Source of the DNA: Palsa-461 sp036844945
GTDB lineage: Bacteria > Actinomycetota > Acidimicrobiia > Acidimicrobiales > RAAP-2
Direction of reading: 5' to 3'
Length of the DNA: 64,000 nucleotides
Assembly: GCA_036844945.1 (NCBI GenBank)
Contig: DAIUEV010000012.1
Coordinates: 1 to 64,000, forward strand
A model generated the notes under the pieces. That model made no database searches and was not told the DNA's origin. It was given only the letters and a program-made list of their open reading frames with translations. Of this stretch, positions 1-7,967 are shown in pieces. Made by a program: the position numbers and the translations under genes. Every line of letters begins with the position of its first letter. Position 1 is the first letter of the stretch.

Positions 1-805
1 GGTGGCGCATCTCGGCCGCGCTCTTCAGGTAGTGCTCGGTGCCCTCGAACTTGAACCGCTTCGGGTCGCTCATGAGCGTCCCGGTCTGGACGCACAGGAG
101 CGCTTCGTGCGCCTCGGCGTCTTTTCGGGCGCAGTAGTGGCTGTCGTTGGTGGCGAGCAGTGGCGCGCCGATCCGCCGGGCGATCTCGATGAGTTGGGGG
201 TTGGTCTGGCGCTGCGCGGCCAGGCCGTGGTCCTGCAGCTCGACGAAGAGGTTGTCCTTCCCGAAGATGTCCTGGAGCCGCGCCGCCTTCGCCTCGGCTC
301 CGGCGAGGTCGCCCGCGAGCAGCGACTGCAGCACGACCCCCCCGAGGCATCCGGTGGTGACAATGAGGCCCTCGTGGTGGCGCTCGAGCAGCTCCCAATC
401 GACGCGGGGCTTGTAGTAGTAGCCCTCGAGATAGGCGGCCGACGACAGCTTGAGCAGGTTGGCGTAGCCGACGTTGCTCTCGGCCAGCACGGTCAGGTGG
501 TAGTAGAGCTTCTGGCCGCCCTCGACGTCGCCGCCGGTGTCGTCGACCTTGCCCCGCCGCACCGGGCGCTCGTGACGGGAGTCGGCGGCCATGTAGGCCT
601 CGGTCCCGATGACCGGGTTGACCCCGCTCTCCCGGCAGGCCCGGTAGAAGTCGAGGACCCCGTACATGTTCCCGTGGTCGGTGATCCCGAGTGCCGGCTG
701 GCCGTCGGCGACCGCCGCCGCCACGAGGTCCTCGATCCGGGCCGCCCCGTCGAGCATCGAGAACTCGGTATGGGTGTGCAGGTGGGCGAACGACCCTTGC
801 GCCAA
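1..805 (-). CDS. dnaE: DNA polymerase III alpha subunit, N-terminal part (runs off left edge)
   Basis: Replicative DNA polymerase catalytic subunit; only the first about 268 residues are in the window. The reverse strand encodes the PHP domain typical of the DnaE N-terminus: HLHTHTEFSMLDG at about residues 8-20, ITDHGNMYG near 41-49, then EGYYYKPRVDWELL and LLATNDSHY. The PHP domain is the polymerase's metal-binding or proofreading-like module. I chose a TTG at 805-803 because it begins the conserved block; no ATG lies in frame nearby and the upstream GGGGAG sits unusually close, so the start is uncertain. The protein name is secure; DnaE1 versus DnaE2 cannot be fully separated from this portion. 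Confidence 0.9.
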   Translation of the reverse strand, partial: MAQGSFAHLHTHTEFSMLDGAARIEDLVAAAVADGQPALGITDHGNMYGVLDFYRACRESGVNPVIGTEAYMAADSRHERPVRRGKVDDTGGDVEGGQKLYYHLTVLAESNVGYANLLKLSSAAYLEGYYYKPRVDWELLERHHEGLIVTTGCLGGVVLQSLLAGDLAGAEAKAARLQDIFGKDNLFVELQDHGLAAQRQTNPQLIEIARRIGAPLLATNDSHYCARKDAEAHEALLCVQTGTLMSDPKRFKFEGTEHYLKSAAEMRH

Positions 806-827
806 CTCCCCGCGCCCTCCGTCTCGT

Positions 828-853
828 GTCCACAGGTGTGGATACCTGTGGAC
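828..853. promoter_or_regulatory. Perfect 9-bp inverted repeat upstream of dnaE
   Basis: GTCCACAGG (828-836) is followed by an 8-bp spacer and its exact complement CCTGTGGAC (845-853). The spacer start gives TGTGGATAC (837-845), one base from the reverse complement of a DnaA box. The element lies 22 bp upstream of the dnaE start, inside the 141-bp gap to bpa. It could be an operator or a DnaA-responsive site; no regulator is proven. A TATAAA stretch (reverse strand, near 886-891) is a possible dnaE -10 box. Confidence 0.45.
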
Positions 854-946
854 GAACTACAAAGATGTCGTTCCGGTGTGTGGCCCCTTTATAGCCCCTC
901 GCTGCGCGGGTCCGGGGCGTGTTTCGGGGCCGATCCGGGGCCCCGG

Positions 947-1432
947 CTACAGGTAGCCGCGCTCCCCCGGGCCCTGGGGAGGCGCCGGCAGGCCCCGCTG
1001 GCGGAGCTCGTCGAGCTGGGCCCGGGCCGACATCTGCTGGGCCATGAGGGCGGCCTGGATCCCGTGGAACAGGCCTTCGAGCCAACCGACCAGCTGGGCC
1101 TGGGCGACCCGGAGCTCGGCCTCGGAGGGCACGGAGCCCTCGTCGAAGGGGATGGTCATCGACTCGAGCTCGGCGGCGAGGTCCGCGGACAGCGTGCCGG
1201 CCAGCTCCCGCACCGACTGCTCGTAGATCTCCTTCAGACGGGCCCGGCCGGCCTCGTCGAGCGGGGCCAGGCGGACCTCGTCCAGCAGCTGCTTGACCAT
1301 CGACCCGATCCGCATGACCTTGGCTGGCTTCTCGATGGTCTCGCCGCCCGCCACCTCGAGGCCCTCGTCGCGGGGGATCACCTCGTCGGGGGACACGGCC
1401 CCGGGCCGAGGGTCGGAGGGGGCGTCGGACAC
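947..1432 (-). CDS. bpa: Bacterial proteasome activator Bpa
   Basis: ATP-independent ring-forming activator that docks on the 20S proteasome and opens its gate for unfolded substrates. The whole core resembles mycobacterial Bpa (Rv3780): PAKVMRIGSMVKQLLDEV, APLDEA, PSEAELRVAQAQLVGWLEGL and FHGIQAALMAQQM. The last residues are GERGYL, corresponding to the C-terminal GQYL-type docking motif that mycobacterial Bpa inserts into the proteasome alpha ring; here Gly-Tyr-Leu is kept. The GTG at 1432 gives 161 residues; the open frame extends to a GTG at 1498 but that N-terminus looks non-conserved. Proteasome subunit genes are not in this window. It faces dnaE as the next gene on the same strand. Confidence 0.9.
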   Translation of the reverse strand: MSDAPSDPRPGAVSPDEVIPRDEGLEVAGGETIEKPAKVMRIGSMVKQLLDEVRLAPLDEAGRARLKEIYEQSVRELAGTLSADLAAELESMTIPFDEGSVPSEAELRVAQAQLVGWLEGLFHGIQAALMAQQMSARAQLDELRQRGLPAPPQGPGERGYL

Positions 1433-1490
1433 ATCGAGGACTCTAACTGGGGCCCGTCGGCGCTCGGCGACGGGCCGTGCGACCCACCCG

Positions 1491-1525
1491 GGTGTCACCC
1501 CAGGTGACCGGTATCATCGTCTTAC
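1491..1525 (+). promoter_or_regulatory. Candidate promoter/operator of the Rrf2 gene
   Basis: Just ahead of the GTG start at 1526 lie the palindromic GGTGTCACC (1491-1499), a second GGTGACC (1503-1509), and a TANNNT-type -10 box TATCAT (1512-1517). The spacing puts the transcription start at or next to the start codon, so the mRNA may be leaderless. Rrf2 proteins commonly repress their own promoters, which would fit the palindromes. No good -35 is visible. Confidence 0.35.
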
Positions 1526-2020
1526 GTGAGGGTCTCGACCAGAGGCGACTACGCCAGCCGGGCGCTGCTGTCCCTGGCGTTGCACGACTCGCCTGCCGTG
1601 CCGACCTCGGTGCGGGACATCGCCGAGCGCACCGGTCTCCCCCAGCCCTACCTGGAGCAGATCCTGCTCGCTCTGAAGGGCGCCGGTCTCGTCCGCTCGA
1701 AGCGCGGCGTGGGCGGCGGCTACGTCCTCGCCCGCACCCCGGACACGATCACCCTCGCCCAGATCGTCTCGGCGGTCGACGGGCCGATCGTGGCCGGGGA
1801 GTTCGGTGAGCCCCACACCGGCGGGGCCTGTGACCACGAGGGCCAGTGCGTCCTGCTCGCCTTCTGGGCCGAGGTGGGCGAGAGGATGCGGGAGCACCTG
1901 TCCTCGTTCACCCTGGCCGACATGGTCGCGAAGGTGCAAGGCAACGGCGGCACCATCGCCCTCGACGACGAGCCGCCCGTGGTCGTCACCCGGCCGATGG
2001 CTCGTTCCAGCGCGCGATAA
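1526..2020 (+). CDS. Rrf2 family transcriptional regulator
   Basis: Winged-helix DNA-binding regulator of the IscR/NsrR/RsrR superfamily, 164 residues. The N-terminal recognition region shows RGDYASRALLSLA, SVRDIAERTGLPQPYLEQIL and the wing SKRGVGGGYVLAR. Iron-sulfur members use three cysteines; here only two remain, in GACDHEGQCVLLAFW, matching the second and third IscR cysteines plus the following Trp. The position of the first cysteine is occupied by Pro, with His next to it. The protein may bind an unusual cluster, or none. It is divergent from bpa, and its 3' end overlaps the convergent phosphatase gene by 35 bp. Target genes are not evident. Confidence 0.85.
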   Translation: MRVSTRGDYASRALLSLALHDSPAVPTSVRDIAERTGLPQPYLEQILLALKGAGLVRSKRGVGGGYVLARTPDTITLAQIVSAVDGPIVAGEFGEPHTGGACDHEGQCVLLAFWAEVGERMREHLSSFTLADMVAKVQGNGGTIALDDEPPVVVTRPMARSSAR

Positions 2021-2582
2021 CCGGGACCTCCCGCTCCCAGCCGAGCACCCCGACCGAGGCGGCGTCGAAGGCGAGCAGCCGGCCGCCCATGGGCGGCAGC
2101 CCCACCCAGCGGGCGGCCGCCACCCGCAGGATGTGCCCGTGGGCGAAGCACAGGGTGTCGCCGCCGGTGCCCCGGGCCCTCTCGATGACCCGGTCGGCCC
2201 TCCGACCGACCGAGGCGGCGGACTCACCACCCGGCACCCCGTCGGCCCACAGGGTCCAGCCCGGCCGGCCGACCCGGATCTCGGCCGACGTCTTCCCCTC
2301 GTACTCGCCGTAGTCCCACTCGAGCAGATCCTCGGTCGGCTCGGCGAGGTCGCCGAACCCGGCGAGCGCGCAGGTCTCGGAGGCCCGGGACAAGGGGCTG
2401 GTGAGGACGAGCTCGAATGACATCGATTGCAGGAGCGGAGCGAGCGCCCGGGCCTGCTGGCGCCCCTGCTCCACCAGCGGGACGTCGGTGCGCCCGGTGT
2501 GCCGGCCCTCCTCGCTCCACTCCGTCGCGCCGTGCCGGACCACCACGAGTTTCGGCAGCTCGGAGGGAGGGTACGGGGTCAC
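1986..2582 (-). CDS. Histidine phosphatase (phosphoglycerate-mutase-like) family protein
   Basis: Branch-1 histidine phosphatase, acting through a phospho-histidine intermediate. The nucleophile motif is VVVRHGATEWSEEGRHTGRTDVPL near the N-terminus; LTSPLSRASET, LEWDYGEYEGKT (acid/base Glu region) and the second catalytic His in CFAHGHILR follow in the right order. The substrate cannot be told from the sequence; the family includes cobalamin, phosphoglycerate and sugar phosphatases. I took the GTG at 2582, ten codons before the core, giving 198 residues; the frame is open further upstream but without conserved sequence. The 223 bp between it and the divergent sigma-factor gene must hold both promoters. 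Confidence 0.85.
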   Translation of the reverse strand: MTPYPPSELPKLVVVRHGATEWSEEGRHTGRTDVPLVEQGRQQARALAPLLQSMSFELVLTSPLSRASETCALAGFGDLAEPTEDLLEWDYGEYEGKTSAEIRVGRPGWTLWADGVPGGESAASVGRRADRVIERARGTGGDTLCFAHGHILRVAAARWVGLPPMGGRLLAFDAASVGVLGWEREVPVIARWNEPSAG

Positions 2583-2805
2583 CGGATCACAAGACCATGG
2601 GCCAGCGACCCCCGCAATTCGGCCCGGAACGCCCGGCCGGGCGCCGGGTGAGCGGCCGGACGGGAGGAATGGAGCGGCCCAAGCAGGCGTTGCACCACCC
2701 GAAGGGGTCCACGCACCGGCGACGATGTCACAGCCCTCACCCAGGATCTGGGCATGCGCAGCCGTGGCGGAGGACCCAAGGAACCCACGACGCAAACGGT
2801 GATCG

Positions 2806-3645
2806 ATGAGCCCACAGAGCGCCCCAGTGACTGACAGCCTCGGACTGCTGCTGCGCGACCTCGAGCAGCACCCGATGCCCGACTACGACGGCCAGCTGGC
2901 CCTGGCCAAGCGCGTCGCCGCCGGCGACGAGCAGGCGAAGCGCGAGATGGTGGCCGCCAACCTCCGGTTGGTGGTGCACTGGGCCCGGCGCTACAAGGAC
3001 CGCGGCGTGGACATGGCCGATCTCGTCCAGGAGGGCACGTTCGGCCTCATCCGGGCGGTCGAGAAGTTCGACTGGGAGCGCGGCTTCCGGTTCTCCACCT
3101 ACGCCACCTGGTGGATCCGTCAGGCCCTCCAGCGTGCCGTCCAGCAGCACGGCCGGATCATCCGCCTCCCGCTCGAGGTCGGCGAGCGGCTGCAGCGCCT
3201 CGAGGGCGCGACCGCGGAGCTCACGAGCCAGCTCGGCCGTACCCCCACCGAGTCCGAGCTCGACGAGGCGACCGGGATGACGGCCGCCGAGCGGGAGTCG
3301 CTCGAGAGCGCGGCGCGGGTCGCGGCCAGCCTCGACCAGCCCGCCGCGGTCGACTCCACGACTTCGCTCGGCGACCTGGTGGCGCCCGACGGCACCGCCT
3401 GGACCGAGGACGTCGAGGAGCAGCTCGTGTTCGACAAGGTCCGCGACGCCATCGACCGTCTCCCCGAGCTCCAGCGCGACGTGCTCCGGATGCGCTTCGG
3501 GTTCGACGGCGACTCCCCGGCCTCCCTGCAGGTCACCGCGGAGCGCCTCGGGGTGGGCGTCCGCCGGGTCCGCCGGGCCGAGGAGGAGGGCCTCGCCGCC
3601 CTGCTGCGCGACCGGGACGTGGTCGGCGCGCACCAGGCTGCGTAG
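2806..3645 (+). CDS. Sigma-70 family RNA polymerase sigma factor (group 1/2-like)
   Basis: Promoter-recognition subunit, 279 residues, resembling HrdB/SigB-type primary or primary-like factors rather than ECF factors. Visible are region 1.2 (LRDLEQHPMPDYDGQLALAKR), region 2 with NLRLVVHWARRY, DLVQEGTFGLIRAVEKFDW and FSTYATWWIRQAL (96-108), region 3 (RIIRLPLEV onward) and region 4 with LPELQRDVLRMRFGF and a degenerate C-terminal helix-turn-helix. The usual region 4 recognition helix ending is altered (LGVGVRRVRRAEEEGLAALL), so promoter specificity may differ from that of the housekeeping factor. The long Lys/acidic N-terminal extension of principal sigma factors is missing, which favours group 2. 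No anti-sigma gene is adjacent. Confidence 0.85.
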   Translation: MSPQSAPVTDSLGLLLRDLEQHPMPDYDGQLALAKRVAAGDEQAKREMVAANLRLVVHWARRYKDRGVDMADLVQEGTFGLIRAVEKFDWERGFRFSTYATWWIRQALQRAVQQHGRIIRLPLEVGERLQRLEGATAELTSQLGRTPTESELDEATGMTAAERESLESAARVAASLDQPAAVDSTTSLGDLVAPDGTAWTEDVEEQLVFDKVRDAIDRLPELQRDVLRMRFGFDGDSPASLQVTAERLGVGVRRVRRAEEEGLAALLRDRDVVGAHQAA

Positions 3646-3654
3646 AGTCCGTCT

Positions 3655-4638
3655 TCAGGGGAGCTCCGGCAGCTCCCCGACGAGCGCCGCGAGGTCCGGC
3701 GCCAGCGGTGCACGGCACGTGACCACGCGTCCGTCGGCAGGATGCTCGAACGAGAGCTCGAACGCGTGGAGGAAGAACCGCCCGGCCGGGAGGACCCGGA
3801 CCGGCGCCCCCTCCCGCCCATAGCGGCTGTCGCCCACCACCGGATGCCCGATCGCCGCCATGTGCACGCGCACCTGGTGGGTCCGCCCGGTCTCGAGCGA
3901 CACGACCACGAGGGTCGAGGGGATCGGCCGCTCGACGTGCGCCACCACTTCGTAGGCGGTCCGAGCCTCCCGACCCGACGCCGAGACCGTCATTGCGGTC
4001 GGCCGGCGCCCCGACCGCCCGAGCGGGGCGTCGATGAGGCCGCGCTCGGCCTCGACCCGGCCGTGCACGAGCGCCACGTAGCGGCGGCCGGCCGAGTGCT
4101 TCTTCATCTGGGCCCGCAACGACGCGAAGGCCCGCGGGCTCCGGGCCACCACGAGCAGCCCTGAGGTCCCCCGGTCCAGACGGTGGACGATTCCCGGCCG
4201 GTCGGGCTCGGCGCCGTCGAGCGTCCCGAGCTCGCCGATCTCGGGGTAGCGGGCCAGGATCCCCGCCACGAGCGTCCCGCTGCGGCGTCCGGCGCCGGGG
4301 TGGACGACGAGGTCCCAGGGCTTGTCCACCACGACGACGTCGTCGTCCTCGAGCACGACACCGAACTCGACGCCGGGGTCTGGTTCCGGCGTGCTCGCCC
4401 CCGCCTCGCGGGCCGCGATCTCGAGCGCCGCGCCGATCCCGAGCAACGACGAACGGCGGGTCTCGGGGCGACCGTCGACCCGCACCCCGCCGTGCGCGAT
4501 GAGTTCGGCCGCCGCCGCCCTCGACATCCCGGTGAGCAGCGAGACGGCTCGGTCCAACCGGACGCCGGCCAGCATCGCCGGCACGGTTGTGACGACCGCA
4601 CCGTGCTCGTCCGGACCCGAGGCCCGCTCGCCGCTCAC
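3655..4638 (-). CDS. RluA family pseudouridine synthase
   Basis: Isomerises uridine to pseudouridine in rRNA; probably RluD-like, as is usual next to lspA. The N-terminal S4 RNA-binding domain (VRLDRAVSLLTGMSRAAAAELI, VRVDGRPE) precedes the catalytic core with VVVDKPWDLVVHPGAG, the active-site motif GIVHRLDRGTSGLLVVAR (catalytic Asp in HRLD), SLETGRTHQVRVHMAAIGHPVVGD and a C-terminal FFLHAFELSFEHP. Length 327 residues is normal. The start overlaps the end of lspA by 4 bp (ATG/stop overlap), so the two are translationally coupled, lspA first. Confidence 0.92.
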   Translation of the reverse strand: MSGERASGPDEHGAVVTTVPAMLAGVRLDRAVSLLTGMSRAAAAELIAHGGVRVDGRPETRRSSLLGIGAALEIAAREAGASTPEPDPGVEFGVVLEDDDVVVVDKPWDLVVHPGAGRRSGTLVAGILARYPEIGELGTLDGAEPDRPGIVHRLDRGTSGLLVVARSPRAFASLRAQMKKHSAGRRYVALVHGRVEAERGLIDAPLGRSGRRPTAMTVSASGREARTAYEVVAHVERPIPSTLVVVSLETGRTHQVRVHMAAIGHPVVGDSRYGREGAPVRVLPAGRFFLHAFELSFEHPADGRVVTCRAPLAPDLAALVGELPELP

Positions 4639-5156
4639 GTGGCGGCCGACTCGTGCGGACGCCGGAATGAGAGGGCGGCCACGAGGAGCGCACCGACCGT
4701 GATGCAGGAGTCGGCGACGTTGAACGTCGGCCAGTGGGTGAGGGTGATGAAGTCGACGACCGATCCGTGGTGCCCGCGGAAGGCCCGGTCGGCCAGGTTG
4801 CCGAGCGCCCCGCCGAGGATGAGTCCGAGGCCGACCGACAGTCCCGTCGTCTGGGTCCGCCAGGCGACGACCGCAAGCAGGGCGACGACCACGACCGCCG
4901 TCAGCGCGATCACCGCCGCCGCCCCGCTGAAGAGGCTGAACGCGGCACCCGAGTTGAAGGCGAGGGCCAGGCCGAACGGCCCGAGCAGATGGACCGGGCG
5001 GTGGAGGTCGGCGAGCGCCAGGGACTTGGTCACTTGGTCGAGCGCGACGATCGCGGCGGCGACCGTGAGCGTGACCACCAACCGGCGGCGGCCGCCCGCG
5101 GGCGGCCGAGCGGCCGGTTCGCCGCTCAGCGGCGCGACAGTCCCCCGCTCTTGCAT
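4635..5156 (-). CDS. lspA: Lipoprotein signal peptidase (signal peptidase II)
   Basis: Membrane aspartic peptidase that removes signal peptides from prolipoproteins. Four hydrophobic segments are present; catalytic aspartates are in ALGNLADRAFRGHHGSVVDF (NxxDR box) and FNVADSCITVG. FNSGAAFSLF is the other family signature. The ATG at 5156 gives 173 residues with a short Pro/Arg-rich cytoplasmic N-terminus and overlaps the upstream DksA-like gene by 31 bp; the frame is open to 5219. Likely substrates in this window include the binding lipoproteins at 38.5-39.6 kb and 42.4-43.6 kb. Confidence 0.93.
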   Translation of the reverse strand: MQERGTVAPLSGEPAARPPAGGRRRLVVTLTVAAAIVALDQVTKSLALADLHRPVHLLGPFGLALAFNSGAAFSLFSGAAAVIALTAVVVVALLAVVAWRTQTTGLSVGLGLILGGALGNLADRAFRGHHGSVVDFITLTHWPTFNVADSCITVGALLVAALSFRRPHESAAT

Positions 5157-6024
5157 GCGACGCACAGACGCGCGTAGGGCAGGGCGCGGAGCCGGGCCTT
5201 CATGATCGGCTGGTGGCACCGCTCGCAGGCGCCGTAGGTCTTCTTGGTGATCCGCACGAGGGCGTCCTCGATCTCCTCGACCGCAGCGAGCGCTTGGGCC
5301 GAGAGGGCGAGGTCGCGCTCGCGGTCGACCGTGACCGTCCCGCCCTCGCCCGACTCCTCATCGAACTGCACGTCGCCGGGCTCGCGCTCTTGGGCCAGCG
5401 AGTCGGCCTCCGCCTTCAACGCCTCGGCCTGCTCCTGGTAGATCCCGCGCTCGGAGATGAGGGACCCACGCTGCTCCTCCAGGAACTTGGCGTCGGACGC
5501 ATACGGCCCGACCGGGGCCTTGGCCCGGGAGGGGCGCTTCTCGGCCGGGGCCTTGGCCGCCGGCGCCTTCTTGGCCGGGGGTGCGACCTTCTTGGCGGGG
5601 GCCTTGGCCGCCGGCGCCTTCTTGGCCGGGGGTGCGGCCTTCTTGGCGGGGGGTGCGACCTTCTTGGCGGGGGCCTTGGCCGCCGGCGCCTTCTTGGCGG
5701 GGGCCTTGGCCGCCGGCGCCTTCTTGGCGGGGGCCTTGGCCGCNNNNNNNNNNNNNNNNNNNNNNNNNNNNNNNNNNNNNNNNNNNNNNNNNNNNNNNNN
5801 NNNNNNNNNNNNNNNNNNNNNNNNNNNNNNNNNNNNNNNNNNNCCTTCTTGGCGGGGGCCTTGGCCGCCGGCGCCTTCTTGGCGGGGGCCTTGGCCGCCG
5901 GCGCCTTCTTGGCGGCCGGGGCGACCTTGGCCGCGAGCTTCTTGGCCGGGGGCGCAGTCTTCTTGGCCGACGCCTTGGTGGCCGTGCCCGCGGCTGCGGT
6001 CGAGGCCCTGCTCGGTGGGGTCAT
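5126..6024 (-). CDS. DksA/TraR-type zinc-finger protein with Lys/Ala/Pro repeat tail (contains assembly gap)
   Basis: The C-terminal part is a DksA/TraR C4 finger, CERC-x17-CVAC, preceded by a coiled-coil-like segment (KFLEEQRGSLISERGIYQEQ, then acidic and ALAAVEEIEDALVRI). DksA proteins act in the RNA polymerase secondary channel. The N-terminal half is a low-complexity tail of K-K-A-P-A-A-K-A-P-A units, resembling histone-H1-like tails. The ATG at 6024 has a strong GGAGGAG site. The gap at 5744-5843 splits it, but removing the 100 N plus one copy of the 55-bp flanking duplicate restores one frame of about 247 residues. True repeat number is unknown. It lies just upstream of lspA, so they probably share an mRNA. 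The role of the tail (nucleic-acid binding) is inference. Confidence 0.8.
5543..5928. repeat. 30-bp tandem repeats encoding the Lys/Ala/Pro tail
   Basis: Repeating unit of 30 bp (one unit is ccttcttggcgggggccttg plus ten bases) coding for ten residues K-K-A-P-A-A-K-A-P-A on the reverse strand. At least six full or partial copies are visible, some with small changes and a variant gap spacing on the left. The assembly breaks inside the array, so copy number is probably underestimated. Confidence 0.85.
5744..5843. other. Assembly gap, 100 N, within tandem repeat
   Basis: The 55 bases before (5689-5743) and after (5844-5898) the N run are identical. This may be a contig overlap of k = 55 or simply repeat copies; true length is undetermined. 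Confidence 0.9.
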
Positions 6025-6182
6025 CTGCTCCTCCTCTGCGGCCGAAGGCCGGCGACTGCGCTACCCCGTGCCGGACGACCAGGTGACCAGGGGGCGGTGA
6101 CGATAGTGGAACGCCCGCGGGCGCTCAAAACTTCCCGTTGCGATGGGCGCGCACCCGGACGGCGCCGTGGGACGCGGTCGAT

Positions 6183-7025
6183 TCAGCCGCGGCCCTCGGG
6201 CTGGGCGCTGCCGGCGCTCGAGCCGCGTAGGTCGAGCACCTGCGCGACGTTGTCCGCGTCCTCCTCGGCCTCGGCCTCGGGTTCGTCCGCGGCGTCGTAG
6301 ACCTCGGCCCGGGCCGCCGGCCGGGCCGGCTCCCCCGTGCCCAGGCGTCCCGCCGCGGGCCGACCACCGTCGACGGCGCGGGGCCGCAGGGCCATGAGCG
6401 ATTCCGCCGGCTGCACGTTCTCCTCGATCCACTTCAGGACCTCCGAGAGCATCGTGCGTAGCCGCGTCCGCTCCGACTCCAAGTGGCGGGCCATGTTCTC
6501 GACGTCGGTCGCCAGCTGGGCCCGCGCCCCCTCGAGCCGGCTCACCTCGTCGCGCAGCCGGGCCTGGGAGTCGGTCATCAGCTGACGGGCCTCCTCCTCG
6601 GCCCGGGCGAGCAGCGAACGGGACCGCTCTTCGGCGGCGGACACCAGCCGGGTCGCCTCGGCCTCGCTCTCCCGCTTGGTCTGCTCGACGAATCGCTGGG
6701 CCAGGATGAGCGTCTGCTGGAGGGACTCGTCGGCGACCGCCGGCGCGGCGGCGACGGGGGCTGCGGGCGCGGCCACCGATTCGACCGCCGGGGCGGCGGG
6801 CGCCGCGACCGGCCCGGCGCTCTCCAGCTGCGCGATGCGCTCGCTCGCCTGGCGGAGCCGCTCGGTCGTCTGGCGCAGCTGCTCGGTGAGGCGCTCTGCC
6901 TCGACGGCCGCCTTCTCCAGGTACTCGTCGACCTCGTCAACGTTGTAACCCTTCAGGCCCAGTCGGAACTCGACCGTGCGGAGGGTCTCGAGGATCGGCT
7001 GCTGGGGGGGTTGGCCGTTATCCAT
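6183..7025 (-). CDS. divIVA: DivIVA domain protein (Wag31-like polar scaffold)
   Basis: Coiled-coil protein that marks curved membrane and poles; in actinobacteria it organises polar wall growth. The N-terminus has the DivIVA membrane-targeting domain (LETLRTVEFRLGLKGYNVDEVDEYLEKAA), a first coiled coil, an Ala/Pro/Val-rich linker (about 70-100), a second long coiled coil (LILAQRFVEQTKRESEAEA to about 200) and an acidic C-terminal tail. 280 residues is close to mycobacterial Wag31. Its position behind ftsZ, yggS, sepF and yggT is the classical actinobacterial order. Phosphorylation sites cannot be judged here. Confidence 0.92.
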   Translation of the reverse strand: MDNGQPPQQPILETLRTVEFRLGLKGYNVDEVDEYLEKAAVEAERLTEQLRQTTERLRQASERIAQLESAGPVAAPAAPAVESVAAPAAPVAAAPAVADESLQQTLILAQRFVEQTKRESEAEATRLVSAAEERSRSLLARAEEEARQLMTDSQARLRDEVSRLEGARAQLATDVENMARHLESERTRLRTMLSEVLKWIEENVQPAESLMALRPRAVDGGRPAAGRLGTGEPARPAARAEVYDAADEPEAEAEEDADNVAQVLDLRGSSAGSAQPEGRG

Positions 7026-7079
7026 AGGGCAGACACTCTACCGCCGGGCCTCGTCGACGGCCCCGGCGAGCGCGGGCGG

Positions 7080-7343
7080 TCAGACCCGCAGGATCGGGAT
7101 GACGATGATCTGGGCCACCAGGATCACGAGGATGATCGAGAGGTCGATGGCCATGCCCCCGGCCCGCAGCGGCGGGAGGATCCGGCGGATCGGCCGCAGC
7201 ACCGGCTCGGTCACGGTGGCGAGCGCCCGCTGAACCGGGAGGACCGGGGAGCCGGGACGGACGGGCACCCAGCTGAGCAGCGCCCGGACGATCAGTACCA
7301 CCACGAAGGCCTCGACGAGGCCGACCAGGATCTTGGAGATCAC
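7080..7343 (-). CDS. yggT: YggT family membrane protein
   Basis: 87-residue protein with two hydrophobic segments (about 3-25 and 64-86) joined by a basic loop containing TEPVLRPIRRILPPLRAGGMAIDLS, the hallmark of the family. Function is not settled; it is nearly always found between sepF and divIVA in Gram-positive dcw clusters and is linked to division or osmotic adaptation. The GTG start at 7343 lies three bases after the sepF stop codon, so it is cotranscribed and probably coupled. Confidence 0.9.
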   Translation of the reverse strand: MISKILVGLVEAFVVVLIVRALLSWVPVRPGSPVLPVQRALATVTEPVLRPIRRILPPLRAGGMAIDLSIILVILVAQIIVIPILRV

Positions 7344-7346
7344 CGG

Positions 7347-7895
7347 TCAGTAGCGCCCGAAGTTGCGCTCCTGGAGGCGCTGGCGCTCCTCCTCAGACAC
7401 CTTCACGTTGCTCGGGGCGAGGAGGAACACCTGGTCGGCCACCTTCTCCATCTCACCGCTCAGCGCGTAGGTCACGCCGCTGCAGAAGTCGATCATGCGC
7501 CGCTGCAGGTCCCGCTCGGCCACCTGGAGGTTGACGATGACCGGCCGGTTCGACTTGAGGCAGTCGGCGATCTCCTTGGCGTCCCCGAATCGGGCCGGCG
7601 CCACCACCTTGGGCGTGGCCTCGGAGCCGACCGGACGCACCGAGGAGGACACCGCCTGGGGCCGGATCGTCGGGGTGACCCCCGACCCGTTGTCCCGGGG
7701 CAGGGGCCGGATGCGGCCCGACTGGGCGACCACCGGACGGATCTCGGGCTCGTCGAGCTCCGGTGTGCGGGTCTCGAGCCGGGAGACCGGGCCGACCGAC
7801 CTCGTGGCCCGGGCCTCGTAGTCGTCCTCGTAGTCGTCGTATTCGTCGTCAACCAGGCCGAGGTAGACCATCGTCTTTTTCAGCAAAGAGGGCAC
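7347..7895 (-). CDS. sepF: Cell division protein SepF
   Basis: Membrane anchor for FtsZ in bacteria without FtsA, consistent with the absence of ftsA here. The N-terminal amphipathic helix (PSLLKKTMVYLGL) binds membrane; an acidic stretch DDEYDDYEDDYEAR and a variable linker follow; the C-terminal SepF domain has RPVIVNLQVAERDLQRRMIDF, SGVTYALSGEMEKVADQVFLLAP. 182 residues is usual. GTG start with AAGGAG upstream. It binds the conserved C-terminal peptide of FtsZ encoded two genes upstream. Confidence 0.94.
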   Translation of the reverse strand: MPSLLKKTMVYLGLVDDEYDDYEDDYEARATRSVGPVSRLETRTPELDEPEIRPVVAQSGRIRPLPRDNGSGVTPTIRPQAVSSSVRPVGSEATPKVVAPARFGDAKEIADCLKSNRPVIVNLQVAERDLQRRMIDFCSGVTYALSGEMEKVADQVFLLAPSNVKVSEEERQRLQERNFGRY

Positions 7896-7967
7896 GGCTC
7901 CACGTCTCCTTGGCGACAGCGTACCGCTCCCACCCCGGCTTTACGGTTACCCCCGGTCACCCTCCGG

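Noticed and set aside
828..853. Chromosomal origin near dnaE because of the DnaA-box-like core
   Set aside because: Only one box, and no dnaA, dnaN, gyrB, rpmH or parAB genes nearby.
2..1507. 501-codon rightward frame at the window start
   Set aside because: Antisense to dnaE and bpa, both of which have clear motifs.
5543..5928. Regular 30-bp repeats as a CRISPR array
   Set aside because: Units are directly joined with no unique spacers and encode a continuous Lys/Ala/Pro tail.
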